Shown in pieces: positions 37,547 to 50,770 of a stretch of DNA of 64,000 nucleotides (position 1 is its first letter; every line of letters starts with the position of its first letter). A model generated the notes under the pieces. It saw only the letters and a program-made list of their open reading frames with translations. It was not told where the DNA came from and did no database searches. This stretch comes from Liolophura sinensis (lineage: Eukaryota > Mollusca > Polyplacophora > Chitonida > Chitonidae). The stretch lies in NCBI RefSeq assembly GCF_032854445.1, contig NW_027018028.1:48950-112949 (forward strand), in the 5' to 3' direction. Position numbers and translations under genes: made by a program.

Positions 37547-38802
37547 GTAAAGTCTGAACAAAATTTTTGTTCACCAATTATTAGTAGAATATTTAGCGTA
37601 CAGCACAAAATAAATAAGTAAAGAAATCAAATGCCATGCTTTGAAACCATTTACATGTGATAATGAAGAAGATTGTAACTTAACTAGGCCTCAGTGGCTG
37701 TAAATCCACCAACAAAATACAGAAAGTAGTTCCACAATGACTATGTAACACGGTGTGTGGTGGGCAATAAAAGTGTCCTTTTGTTTATTAAAGAAGCTCT
37801 ACAACCCGTGTTCGCTAACCAGGTAATGTTTCTGTGTTTATCAAGAATAACTCAAATCATTACCTCTTGAAACAGGTCAGACTAGTATCTGTATTTTTTT
37901 TAGTTTTTTCACTAATTTTAAAGTTTAAAAACACATAAAGAGGCACGTATTATACTTTTGACGAAGTCAGTCACAAACTTAAAATGGTAACACGTTTGTT
38001 GTCGAGACTCGCGTTTTGCAAAAGTAGCTATTTGTTATTATTTCAAATAACAGCAAAAAATCAGCTAGACACGTCTGCCAAAACAGCCTGGCATAAAACT
38101 TTCAGTATTGAATTGTATTTTATTTTAGGCAGTATTTTAAAATTTTAACTGAAACGATAAAGAGCTTTCCGAAGTCCATTTCCTACCATTTCTATTATAC
38201 ATAGCATGTGCATGAATTTGCTGACTACTGCACATCATAGAGGTAGTACGGCCCATACAGGGGATATGTATATTAACACCAGACACCTTTGTCACGTATA
38301 CATATAAGTAATCTTCCTCATTTTGTTTTGTTTTTTTTTTTTTTGTTTTTTTTTTTTGTTTGTTTTGGGGGTTTTTTTCCCCTATTATTTATTGGGTTTG
38401 TGAAAATGTATTTATCTCTGTGATTTGAATATCTTTTGTTTTCGGATGAATGATTTTATTTCTCCGAAAGATTTTACTCAGAAAAATTGTGACTGAGATT
38501 TAACGCAATATTTAAACAAAATTGGTTTCGTACCACCGTAACTTAGATTCTGGGTGAGGGAATCCGTGGCAGAGTACAGAGAAACCTTAGTATTTGATTA
38601 CATAGCTAACTTAATGCCGGAGCCTCACTACAGAAACTTAGATTTGAACTTCTGGTCTCTTTGCTCAAGTACGATCAGACGTCAATCAAACAAGTAAATC
38701 AGCTACGAAGACATTAATTATTTTTTTTGTACAAGATATCTGCGATTTTGGGATATGTAAAAACATCGGAAACTAATGCATGCCCATTTATTCTGTTCAC
38801 AG

Positions 38803-38841
38803 CATGGAGAACGACACGCGCAATGTCTACAGACACAACAG
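38803..38841 (+). CDS. Candidate mucin microexon c3 (39 nt, phase 1-1)
   Basis: Between ctgttcacag and gtaaac. The phase 1 peptide is AWRTTRAMSTDTT. The exon is identical in c4 (49780). Confidence 0.45.
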
Positions 38842-38947
38842 GTAAACTCTGTCAACCTTCTTTGCACACCTTTAAATGTTATCGATTTGTTACACGGTGA
38901 ATGGTAACAGTCAATCTTGATAATTGTATTCTTGTGTCGTTTTTCAG

Positions 38948-38977
38948 ATCCTCTAGGGCTAACGACAACAGTAATGG
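38948..38977 (+). CDS. Candidate mucin microexon d3 (30 nt, phase 1-1)
   Basis: Between gtttttcag and gtgagt. The phase 1 peptide is DPLGLTTTVM. It follows c3 after an intron of only 106 nt. Confidence 0.45.
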
Positions 38978-39105
38978 GTGAGTATGTGTGCCTGTTTTTA
39001 GACCAACCGCTAGTGCAGTTAAAGGAAAAAAATATGTTGGCAGTTCTAACTGAAACAAAAAATATACAGTATTTCTTCTCTTCTCTTCTTCTCTTTTTCT
39101 CACAT

Positions 39106-42100
39106 ACAATATGTGAGTGACAGTACAGTGATTAAACACACAGTGTGTGAGTGAAAGTATAGTGATAAATCTAACAATGCCTTAGTGACAATACACTAAT
39201 ACATCACACGGTGGGTGGGTGACAACACAGTAGTACACCACACAATGGGTGGATGATAGCACAGTAATAAACCAAACAATAGGTGGGTGACAGAACAGTG
39301 ATATACCACACAATGAATGGGTGACAGAACAGTGCTAAACTACACAATGAGTGAGTGACAGTACAGTAATACACAACACAATGGGTGGATGACAGCAGAG
39401 TGGTAAACCGAACAATGGATGGATGACAGCAGAGTATTACACCATACTGTGGGAGGGTGACAGTACAGTAATAGACAACACAAGGGGCGAGTGGCAGAAC
39501 AATAACACACCTCACAATGTTTGGAGGACAGTACAGGGAAAAAGCACACAATAGGTGAGTGACAGCACAGTGTTAAACCGCATAATGAGTCGGAAAGAGT
39601 ACAGTTATACACCACACAGTGGGTGGGTGTCAGTACAGTAATACCCCACACAATGGGTGGGTGACAGTACAGTGATAAACCACACAGTGGCTGGGTGACA
39701 ACACAGTAATACCCCACACCATGGGTGGGTGACAGTACAGTGATAAACCACACAGTGGCTGGGTGACACTACAGTAATACACCACACAATGGGTGGGTGA
39801 TAGCCCAGTAGTACACCACCCAACGGGTGGGTGATAGCAGAGTGATAAACCAAACAATGGGTGGGTGACCGTACAGTGATATACCACACAATGAGTGTGT
39901 GACAGCACAGTTATGAACCACACAACAAGTGGATGACAGTACACTAATACACAACACAATGGGTGGGTGACACCACAGTGATGAACCATACTGTGGGTGG
40001 GTGACAGTACAGTGATACACAACACAATGGGCGGGTGGCAGTACAATAATACACCACAACATGTTGGATGACAGTAGAGTGAGAAACCACACAATGTGTG
40101 GGTGACAGCACAGTGTAAACCCGCATAATATGTAGGTAAAAATACAGTTATACACCACACAATGAGTGGGTGACGGTACAGTTATACCCCACATAATTGG
40201 AGGGTGACAGTACAGTGATAAACCAAACAATGAGTGATTGACAGTACAGTGAATTAACACACAGTGTGTGAGTGATAGTACAGTGATAAACCAAACAATG
40301 GGATAGTGACACCACAGTAATACACCACCCAATGGGTGGGTGACCCCACAGTGATAAACCAAACAATGGGTGGGTAACAGAACAGTAATAAAAAACACAA
40401 TGGGTAGATGACAATACAGTAATACACCACACAATGGGTGGGTGACACCACAGTGATAATCCAAACAATGGATGAGTAACAGGACAGTGATAAAAAACAC
40501 AATGGGTAGATGACAGTACAGTTATACACAGCACAATGGGTGGGTGACAGCACAGTGATAAACCATACTGTGGGTGGGTGACAGTACAGTAATACACAAA
40601 ACAATATGCGGGTGGCAGTATAATAACACACCACACAATGCTTGGATGACAGTACAGTGAGAAACCACACAATAGGTGAGTGACAGCACAGTGTTAAACC
40701 GCATAATGAGTCGGAAAGAGTACAGTTATACACCACACAGTGGGTGGGTGTCAGTACAGTAATACCCCACACAATGGGTGGGTGACAGCACAGTGATAAA
40801 CCACACAGTGAGTGGGGGACAGTACAGTGATACACAACACAATGTGTGGGTGACAGTACAGTGATAAACCACAAAATGAGTGGGTGACAGTACAGTGATA
40901 AACCACACAATGGGTGGGTTACAGCACAGTAAAAAACCATACACCATATGAGTGACAGTACAGTGATTAAACACACAGTGTGTGAGTGACAGTATAATGA
41001 TAAACCTAACAATGGGTTAGTGACAATACAATAATACACCACACGGTGGGTGGGTGACAGCACAGTAGTACACCACACAATGGGTGGGTGACAGTACTGG
41101 TATAAACCGCATAATGAGTGGCTGAGAGTACAGTTATACACCACACAGTGGGTTAGTGAAAGTACAGTGATAAACCGAGCAATGGGTGGGAGACAGTACA
41201 AAGATAAACTACACTGTGGGTGGGTGACAGCACAGTGATAAACCAAACAATGAGTGATTAACACAAGGTATGTGAGTGACACCACAGTGAAAAACCAAAC
41301 AATGGGCAGATGACAGTACAGTAATACATAACACAATGGGTGGGTGACACCACAGTGATAATCCAAACAATGGGTGGGTAGCAGAAAAGTGATAAAAACA
41401 CAATGGGTAGATGACAGTACAGTTATACACAACACAATGGGTGGGTCAGCAGTGATAAACCGAACAATGGGTAGATGACAGCACAGTGATAAACCATACT
41501 GTGGGTGGGTGACAGTAAAGTAATACACAACACAATATGCGGGTGGCAGTACAATAACACACCACACAATGTTTGGATGACAGTACAGTGAGAAACTACA
41601 CAATAGGTGAGTGACAGCACAGTGTTAAACCGCATAATGAGTCGGAAATAGTTATACACCACACAGTGAGTAGCTGTCAGTACAGTAATACTACACAATG
41701 GGTGGGTGACAGTACAATAATAAACCACACAGTGAGTGGGTGACAGTACATTGATAAACCACAAAATGAGTGGGTGACAGTCCAGTGATAAACCACAAAA
41801 TGAGTGGGTGACTGTACAGTGATAAATCACAAAATGAGTGGGTGACTGTACAGTAATACACCCGACGGTGGGTGGGTAAGAGTACAGTTTTAAACCACAG
41901 TACGATGATAAACCACACAGTGGGTGGGTGACAGCACAGTAATAAACCATACAATGAGTGTGTAACAGTACAGTGATTAAACACACAGTGTGTGAATGAC
42001 AGAATAGTGATAAACCAGACAATATGTTAGTGACACTACAGTAATACACCACACGGTGGGTGGGTGACAGCACAGTAGTACACCACACAACGGGTGGGTA

Positions 42101-45100
42101 ATACCACAGTGATAAACCAAACAATGGGTGTGTGACACTACAGTGATATACCACACAATGAGTGGGAGGCAGCACAGTTATAAACCATACAATGTGTGGG
42201 TGACAGTACACTAATACACAACACAATGTATGGGTGACAGCAGAGTGATAAACCGAAGCACGGGTGGGTGAGAGCACAGTGATAAACCGAACAATGGGTG
42301 GGTGACAGCACAGTCATAAACCACACTGTGGGTGGGTGACAGTACAGTGATAAACAACACAATGGGCGGGTGGCAGTACATAAATACACCACACAATGTT
42401 TGGATGACAGTACAGGGCAAAATCACACAATGGGCATGTCACAGAACGGTAATAAACCACAAAATTAGTGGGTGACAGTACAATAATACACCCGACGGTA
42501 GGTGGGTGTAAGTACAGTGATAAACCACACCTTAGGTGGCTGACAGTACGGTGATACGCCATGTAGTGGGCGGTTGATAATACAGAGATATACACCCCAT
42601 TATAACTGAGTGACAGTACAGTGATACAGCACACAATACGTGGGTGACAGCACAGCAAAAAACCATACAATATGTGATTGACAGTACAGTGATTAAACAC
42701 ACAGTGTGTGAGTGAAAGTATAGTGATAAATCTAACAATGGCTTAGTGACATTACACTAATACATCACACGGTGGGTGGGTGACAGCACAGTAGTACACC
42801 ACACAATGGGTGGATGATAGCACAGTAATAAACCAAACAATAGGTGGGTGACAGAACAGTGATATACCACACAATGAATGGGTGACAGAACAGTGCTAAA
42901 CTACACAATGAGTGAGTGACAGTACAGTAATACACAACACAATGGGTGGGTGACAGCAGAGTGATAAACCGAACAATGGATGCATGACAGCAGAGTATTA
43001 CACCATACTGTGGGAGGGTGACAGTTCAGTAATAGACAACACAAGGGGCGAGTGGCAGAACAATAACACACCACACAATGTTTGGAGGACAGTACAGTGA
43101 GAAAGCACACAATAGGTGAGTGACAGCACAGTGTTAAACCGCATAATGAGTCGGAAAGAGTACAGTTATACACCACACAGTGGGTGGGTGTCAGTACAGT
43201 AATACCCCACACAATGGGTGGGTGACAGTACAGTGATAAACCACACAGTGGCTGGGTGACAACACAGTAATACCCCACACCATGGGTGGGTGACACTACA
43301 GTAATACACCACACAATGGGTGGGTGATAGCCCAGTAGTACATCACCCAACGAGTGGGTGATAGCAGAGTGATAAACCAAACAATGGGTGGGTGACCGTA
43401 CAGTGATATACCACACAATGAGTGTGTGACAGCACAGTGATGAACCACACAACAAGTGGATGACAGTACACTAATACACAACACAATGGGTGGGTGACAG
43501 CACAGTGATGAACCACACTATGGGTGGGTGACAGTACAGTGATACACAACACAATGGGCGGATGGCAGTACAATAATACACCACAAAATGTTTGGATGAC
43601 AGTAGAGTGAGAAACCACACAATGTGTGGGTGACAGCACAGTGTAAAACCGCATAATTAGTGGGTAAAAATACAGTTATACACCACACAATGAGTGGGTG
43701 ACGGTACAGTTATACCCCACATAATTGAAGGGTGACAGTACAGTGATAAACCAAACAATGAGTGATTGACAGTACAGTGAATTAACACACAGTGTGTGAG
43801 TGATAGTACAGTGATAAACCAAACAATGGGATAGTGACACCACATTAATACACCACCCAATGGGTGGGTGACCCCACAGTGATGAACCAAACAATAGGTG
43901 GGTAACAGAACAGTAATAAAAACACAATGGGTAGATGACAATACAGTAATACACCACACAATGGGTGGGTGACACCACAGTGATAATCCAAACAATGGAT
44001 GAGTAACAGGACAGTAATCAAAAACGCAATGGGTAGATGACAGTACAGTTATACACAGCACAATGGGTGGGTGACAGCACAGTGATAAACAGGACAGTGA
44101 GTGGGTGACAGTACAGTAATACACAAAACAATATACGGGTGGCAGTATAATAACACACCACACAATGCTTGGATGACAGTACAGTGAGAAACCACACAAT
44201 AGGTGAGTGACAGCACAGTGTTAAACCGCATAATGAATCGGAAAGAGTACAGTTATACACCACACGGGATTTATCACTGTGGGGTCACCCACCCATTGGG
44301 TGGTGTATTACTGTGGTGTCACTATCCCACACAGTGGGTGGGTGTCAGTACAGTAATACCCCACACAATGGGTGGGTGACAGCACAGTGATAAACCACAC
44401 AGTGAGTGGGGGACAGTACAGTGATACACAACACAATGTGTGGGTGACAGTACAGTGATAAACCACAAAATGAGTGGGTGACAGTACAGTGATAAACCAC
44501 ACAATGGGTGGGTTACAGCACAGTAATAAACCATACACTATATGAGTGACAGTACAGTGATTAAACACACAGTGTGTGAGTGACAGTATAATGATAAACC
44601 TAACAATGGGTTAGTGACAATACAATAATACACCACACGGTGGGTGGGTGACAGCACAGTAGTACACCACACAATGGGTGGGTGAAAGTACACGGATATA
44701 TCACACAATTAGTGGGTGACACCACAGTGATAAATTACACAATGAGTGAGTGACATTATACTATTACACAACACAATCGATGGGTGACAGCAGAGTGATA
44801 AACCGAACATTGGGTGAGTGAGAGCACAGTGATAAACCGAACAATGGGTGGATGACAGCAGAGTAATACACCATACTGTGGGAGGGTGACAGTACAGTGA
44901 TACACAACACAATGGGCGGATGGCAGTACAAACATACCACACACAATGTGTGGATGACAGTACAGTGAGAAGCCACACAATAGGTGAGTGACAGCACAGT
45001 GTTAAACCGCATTATGAGTCGGTAAGAGTACAGTAATACACCACACAATGTTTGGATGACAGTGATAAACCACACAATGGGTGGGACACAGTACAGTAAA

Positions 45101-47528
45101 AAACCGCAAAATGAGTGGGTGACAGTACAGTGATAAACCACACAATGAGTGGGTGACAATACAGTGATAAACCACACAAAAAGTAGATGTCGGTACGGTG
45201 ATACACCGAACAATGGGTGGGTGACTGCACAGTGATACACCGCACCGTGACTGAGTGAGAGTAAAGTTATCAACCGCATAATGAGGGGTTGAGAGTACAG
45301 TTATACAGCACACAGTGGGTGGGTGACAATACAGTGATAAACCTGAACAATAGGTGGGTGACAGCACAGTGTTAAACCACACCTGAGGTGAGTGACAGTA
45401 CAGTGATAAACCACATAGTGGGTGAGTGACAATACAGTAATACGCCATGTAGTGTTCGGTTAAAGGTACAGAGATATACACCGCATAATGAGTGGGTGAC
45501 AGTAAAGCAATAAACCAAACAATGGGAGAGAAACAGTACAGTGATAAACCACACAGTGTGTGAGAGACAGTACACTAATGCAAAAAAACATAAGGTGAGT
45601 GACACTACAGTAATACACCACACAATCAGTGGGTGACGTTACGGTGATACACCACACAATGGGTGGGTAAAACCACACTGATAAACCTAACAATGGATGG
45701 ATAACAGTACAGTAATAAACCACACAATGGGTGAATGACAGTACAGTGATACACCACACTGTGGGTGGGTGACTGTACAGTAATACACAACACAATGGGC
45801 GGGTGGTAGTACAACAATACACCACACAATGTTTGGATGACAGTAAAGTGAGAAACCACACAAGGGGTGGTTGACAGCACAATGTTAAACCGCATAATGA
45901 GTCGGTAAGAGCGCAGTTATACACCACACAGTGAGTGGCTGACAGTACAGTTATACGCCACACAATGGGTGGGTGATAGTACAGTGATAAACCACACAGT
46001 GGGTGGGTGACATCATAGTGATACACCACACAATGAGTGGTTGCCAGTACAGTGATAAATCACAAATAGGTAGAGATCAATACAGTGATAAACCACACAG
46101 TGGGTGGGTGACAACCCAGGGATAAACCGAACAATGGGTGGGTGACAGCACAGTGATACACCGCGCGGTGGGTGGGTGACAGAACAGTAAAACACCCGAC
46201 GGTGGTTGGTTGAGAGTACAGTGATAAACCACACAATGGGCGGATGGCAGTACAAACATACCACACACAATGGGTGGATGACAGTACACTGTTAAACCGC
46301 ATTATCAGTCGGTAAGAGTACAGTTATACACCACACAGTGAGTGGGTGTCAGAACAGTAATACACCACATATTGTTTGGATGACAGTACAATCATACACT
46401 ACTGACAGTACAGTGATAAACCACACAATGAGTGGGTGACAGTACAGTGATAAACCACACAAAAGGTAGATGTCGGTACTGTGATACACCGAACAATTAG
46501 AGGGTGACAGCACAGTGATACACCGCACGGTGAGTGGTTGACATTAAAGTTATAAACCGCATAATGAGTGGTTGAGAGCAGATATACACCACACAGTATG
46601 TGGGTGACAGTGCAGTGATAAACCGAACAATAGGTGGGTGACAGCAGTGTTAAACCACACAGTGGGTGGGTGAGAGTACAGTGATAATCCACACCTTAGG
46701 TGGGTGACAGTACAGTAATTAACCACATTTTGGGTGAGTGACAATACAGTAATACGCCATATAGTGTTCCGTTGAAGGTACACAGATATACACCGCATAA
46801 TGAGTGGGTGACAGTACAGTGATAAATCATACAATGAGTGGGTGACAGCACAGTGGTGCACCAAACAATGAGTCAGTGACACTACAGTAATGCACCACAC
46901 AGTCAGTGGGTGACATAACAGCGATACACCACACGGTGGATGGGTGACAGTACAGTAAAATACCACACATTAAGTGTGTAACAGCACAGTAATACACCAC
47001 ACAATGGGTGGGTGACACCACAGTGATAAACCTAACAATGGGTGGGTAACAGTACAGTAATAAACCAGACAATGGGTGAATGACAGTACAGTGATACACC
47101 ACACTGTGGGTGGGTGACAGTACAGTGATGCACAACACAATGGGCGGGTTGCAGTACAGTGAGAAACCACACAATGTTTGGATGACAGCACAGTGAGAAA
47201 CCACACAATAAGTGGGTGTCATCACAGTGTTAAACCGCATAGTGATTCGGTAAGAGCTCAGTTATACCCCACACAATGGGTGGGTGACAGTACAGTGATA
47301 AACCACACAGTGGGTGGGTGACAGCCCAGTGATACACCGCACAGTAGGTGGGTGACAGCACAGTGTTAACCACAATGGGTGGGTGACAGCACAGTGATAT
47401 ACCGGACAATGTGTGGGTTAAAGCACAGTTATAATCTGAACAATGGGTTGGTGACAGCACAGTGATAAACCGAACAATGGGTGGGTAACAGCACAGTGAT
47501 TCACCGCACGGTGAGTGGGTGACAATAA
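39106..47528 (+). repeat. 34-bp minisatellite, block 4 (about 248 copies)
   Basis: Longest block of the 34-bp unit, the same orientation throughout except for one 61-bp inverted piece at 44268-44328. A roughly 1.95-kb stretch near 39110-41090 recurs at about 42675-44690. The Cys-rich - strand frames across it are cyclic translations of the repeat. Confidence 0.95.
44268..44328 (-). repeat. Inverted 61-bp segment within the minisatellite
   Basis: Reverse complement of about 40310-40370 (gggatagtgacaccacagta to ccccacagtgataaacc). It interrupts a run that is otherwise parallel to 40720-40745 and is bounded on both sides by acac. Confidence 0.85.
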
Positions 47529-48490
47529 AATATAAACGCCAGCCGGATATTCACTAGGCTGTAACAGCACGGGGCTAAATTTACAGCTGGTAAATAAAAG
47601 ATGATCAGAAAATTAATTGAGCAGAAAAATAAAGTATGGAACATTACATTGTGAATGGTAAGAGTGACGACAACATAGGAGTCACAAATAATGGCACTGC
47701 TGGCGGGTGGGTGGGGGATATGCCTCATGTAAGCAAAGACAGTTGTTTTGATGTCCACGATGGAGGAAAATACTTTATGTGATGGGCAATAAAACTGTCC
47801 TGTTGTTTATTAAAACGATCTTTTAAGACATCTTTAATAAAATTGAAAAAGACAGTTGATTAGGAAAGACACCGGAAATGCTGGGCAAAGAAAATTCAAT
47901 GTCGCTAATCAATACAACATTACCCCATTGAAATAACGATGTTGTTTTCTCCCCTCTTTTACATATAATCAGCCACACAATCGACTGGATGGTTTACATT
48001 TCAGTATTTCAACCCTTTTGGAGTGTGTTTGGGGTGGGGGGGTGTTACTTTTCTGTGAATAAGTTTTAAAATAATTAATGATCTCTGTGACAGGGGCTAT
48101 TTGCGTTTTTAACTCATTTCATACCTACCAAAGTCTTAACTTAAACTTCTACCTTTACTAAATTTAACTACTCTTTTACCTATTATTACATAATTTGTCT
48201 CACACTTGACTGGCCGGGTTACATGTAACTGTTCCTTTTGTGTTTGTATGTGTTTTTTTTTCTTTGTTTTTTTTATGTTCTTGAATAAATTTTTTAAAAT
48301 TTATGTGCCTAGGCTTCAGAGTGTTTCTTTTATGTATTTACTAATTTAATTGCTACTCAAGGCCTGCTCGAAAAGGATGAGAATGTGATTTAGCGAAGTA
48401 TTTGAACAACTTTGTTTTTACACAACGGTTATTGAGACCCTGAGTGAGGAAAAATTGAAAGGGTGTGTAAAACAGTTCATTCTATTTTAG

Positions 48491-48529
48491 GGCCTATTAC
48501 AACTGGCGCTACGACCGAACCAACATCAG
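48491..48529 (+). CDS. Candidate mucin microexon a4 (39 nt, phase 1-1)
   Basis: Between ctattttag and gtaaag. The phase 1 peptide is GPITTGATEPTS. Confidence 0.5.
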
Positions 48530-49779
48530 GTAAAGTCTGAACAAAACTTTTGCTCACCAATTATTAGTGGAATATTTAGCGTACAGCACAAAATAAATAA
48601 GTAAAGAAATCAAATGCCATGCTTTGAATCCACTTACATGTGATAATGAAGAAGATTGTAACGGAACTAGGCCTCAGTGGCTGTAAATCCACCAACAAAA
48701 TACAGAAAGTAGTTCCCCAATGACTATGTAACACGGTGTGTGGTGGGCAATAAAAGTGTCCTTTTGTTTATTAAAGAAGCTATACAACCCATGTTCGCTA
48801 ACCAAGTAATGTTTCTGTGTTTATCAAGAATAACTCAAATCATTACCTCTTGATACAGGTCAGACTAGCATCTGTATTATTTTTAGTTTTTCACAAATTT
48901 TAAAGTTTAAAAACACATCAAGAGGCAGGTATTATACTTTTGACGAAGTCAGTCACAAACTTGAAATGATAACACGTTTGCATACGAGACTTACGTTTTG
49001 CAAAAGTAGCTATTTCTTAATATTTCAAATAACAGCAAAAAATCAGCTAGACACGTCTGCCAAAACGGTCTGGCATAAAACTTTCAGTATTGAATTGTAT
49101 TTTATTTTAGGCAGTATTTTAAAATTCTAACTGAAACGATAAAGAGCTTTCCGAAGTCCATTTCCTACCATTTCTATTATACATAGCATGTGCATGAATT
49201 TGCTGACTACTGCACATCATAGAGGTAGTACGGCCCATATAGGGGATATGAATACTAACACCAGACACCTTTGTCACGTATACATATAAGTAATCTTCCT
49301 CATTTTGTTTTGTTTTTTTTTTGTTTTTTTTTTTGTTTGTTTTGGGGTTTTTTTCCCCTACTATTTATTGGGTTTGTGAAGATGTATTTATCTCTGTGAT
49401 TTGAATATCTTTTGTTTTCGGATGAATGAGTTTATTTCTCCGAATGATTTTACTCAGAAAAATTGTGACTGAGATTTAACGCAATATTTAAACAAAATTG
49501 GTTTCGTACCACCGTAACTTAGATTCTGGGTGAGGGAATTCGTGGCAGAGTACAGAGAAACCTACGTATTTGATTACATAGCTAACTTAATGCCGGAGCC
49601 TCACTACAGAAACCTAGATTTGAACTTCTGGTCTCTTTGCTCAAGTGCGATCAGACGTCAATCAAACAAGTAAATCAGCTACGAAGACATTAATTAGTTT
49701 TTTTTGTACAAGATATCTGCGATTTTGGGATATGTGAAAACATCGGAAACTAATGCATGCCCATTTATTCTGTTCACAG

Positions 49780-49818
49780 CATGGAGAACGACACGCGCAA
49801 TGTCTACAGACACAACAG
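49780..49818 (+). CDS. Candidate mucin microexon c4 (39 nt, phase 1-1)
   Basis: Between ctgttcacag and gtaaac. The peptide AWRTTRAMSTDTT is the same as in c3. Confidence 0.45.
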
Positions 49819-49924
49819 GTAAACTCTGTCAACCTTCTTTGCACACCTTTAAATGTTATCGATTTGTTACACAGTGAATGGTAACAGTCAATCTTGATAA
49901 TTGTATTCTTGTGTCGTTTTTCAG

Positions 49925-49954
49925 ATCCTCTACGGCTAACGACAACAGTGATGG
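49925..49954 (+). CDS. Candidate mucin microexon d4 (30 nt, phase 1-1)
   Basis: Between gtttttcag and gtgagt. The peptide is DPLRLTTTVM. It differs from d3 by Gly to Arg and one silent change (gta/gtg). Confidence 0.45.
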
Positions 49955-50116
49955 GTGAGTATGTGTGCCTGTTTTTAGACCAACCGCTAGTGCAGTTAAA
50001 GGAAAAAAATATGTTGGGAGTTCTAACTGAAACAGAAAATATACAGTATTTCTGCATCTTAACAATTAAGCAATGTAGTTCTAAGCGGTAAGATTGGCAT
50101 TAAAGCAATCATTAAT

Positions 50117-50224
50117 AACAATAATAATAATAATAATAGTTATAACAACAACAACAACAGTAATAACAATAATAATAATAATAACAACAACAACAGCAAC
50201 AACAGCAACAACAGCAACAACAAA
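50117..50224. repeat. (AAT)n(AAC)n trinucleotide repeat
   Basis: Blocks of AAT/ATA and AAC/CAG-type triplets; no coding context. Confidence 0.95.
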
Positions 50225-50700
50225 GTACATAACAATCACAATAATAAAGTTTTGATGGAAAAATGTTAATATACTATTGCTTTACAAAAATGCGAAAAAT
50301 ATCAAAATGCAGAGACTCCTACATTTGACAGAAATTCAGAAAAAAATATTTATATATAAAGAATGGAAACGAAATGCTATGTGCAAATTGATGCAATTTG
50401 TATGAAATTTTCCTACGTATTAGGAATGGTACCTTGGTCAAAAAAGAAGGGCAACAATAGAGAGAAGAAATTTAAAATATGTTGACAGGGAAAAGAATAC
50501 TTGTTTACACTAGATGTAACTATGCTGATATTTTAACAATGAAACAATTATAAACTTTTAGCATGACATCAAACAGTAAGTTTGCCAAAGTATTTTGTCA
50601 AAACGAAGTCGTGGTACACAGTGACCTATTCCAAATGTACACTGCGCAAAATTCGCGTCAGTTGTAAATATTTACATTTATGTTGTTTGATGCTTAAACA
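50225..50700. other. AT-rich spacer, nothing recognisable
   Basis: No repeat, splice-bounded frame or RNA gene seen. Confidence 0.5.
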
Positions 50701-50770
50701 TGTTTATAAATGAGTCAGCTTGTTTATAAATGAGTCAGCTTGTTTATAAGTGAGTCAGCTTGTTTATAAA
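50701..50770 (+). promoter_or_regulatory. Three exact-spaced 20-bp repeats with TGTTTA and TGAGTCA motifs
   Basis: tgtttataaatgagtcagct is repeated three times (one A to G change in the third copy), then tgtttataaa once more. Each unit holds TGTTTA (forkhead-like core) and TGAGTCAGC (AP-1/Maf-like) exactly 20 bp apart. It lies about 8.6 kb upstream of the second mucin start and about 0.9 kb upstream of a possible first exon. The regulatory role is inferred from motifs only. Confidence 0.35.

Larger units (their letters stand above)
36779..39105 (+). repeat. Duplicated cassette III (with exons a3, c3, d3)
   Basis: 36780-38300 matches cassette I and 47780-49290. 38300-39070 matches 49280-50055 only. 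Poly-G lies at 37042-37056, and T-rich runs near 38325-38375 form the junction where cassette I instead continues to exon b1. Thus III and IV share one arrangement, and I and II the other. Confidence 0.85.
47529..50095 (+). repeat. Duplicated cassette IV (with exons a4, c4, d4)
   Basis: Matches 30393-30690, then 30640-32170 and 36780-39070. It is the only cassette not followed by a minisatellite; homology to cassette III fades after about 50055, before a trinucleotide repeat. Confidence 0.85.

Noticed and set aside
29834-47758. Dozens of - strand Cys/His/Val/Thr-rich frames (CHPPIVWCITVLSPTHC type)
   Set aside because: They follow from translating a 34-bp repeat, which cycles through three frames; the 34-residue period betrays it. 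No splice sites, start context or domain.
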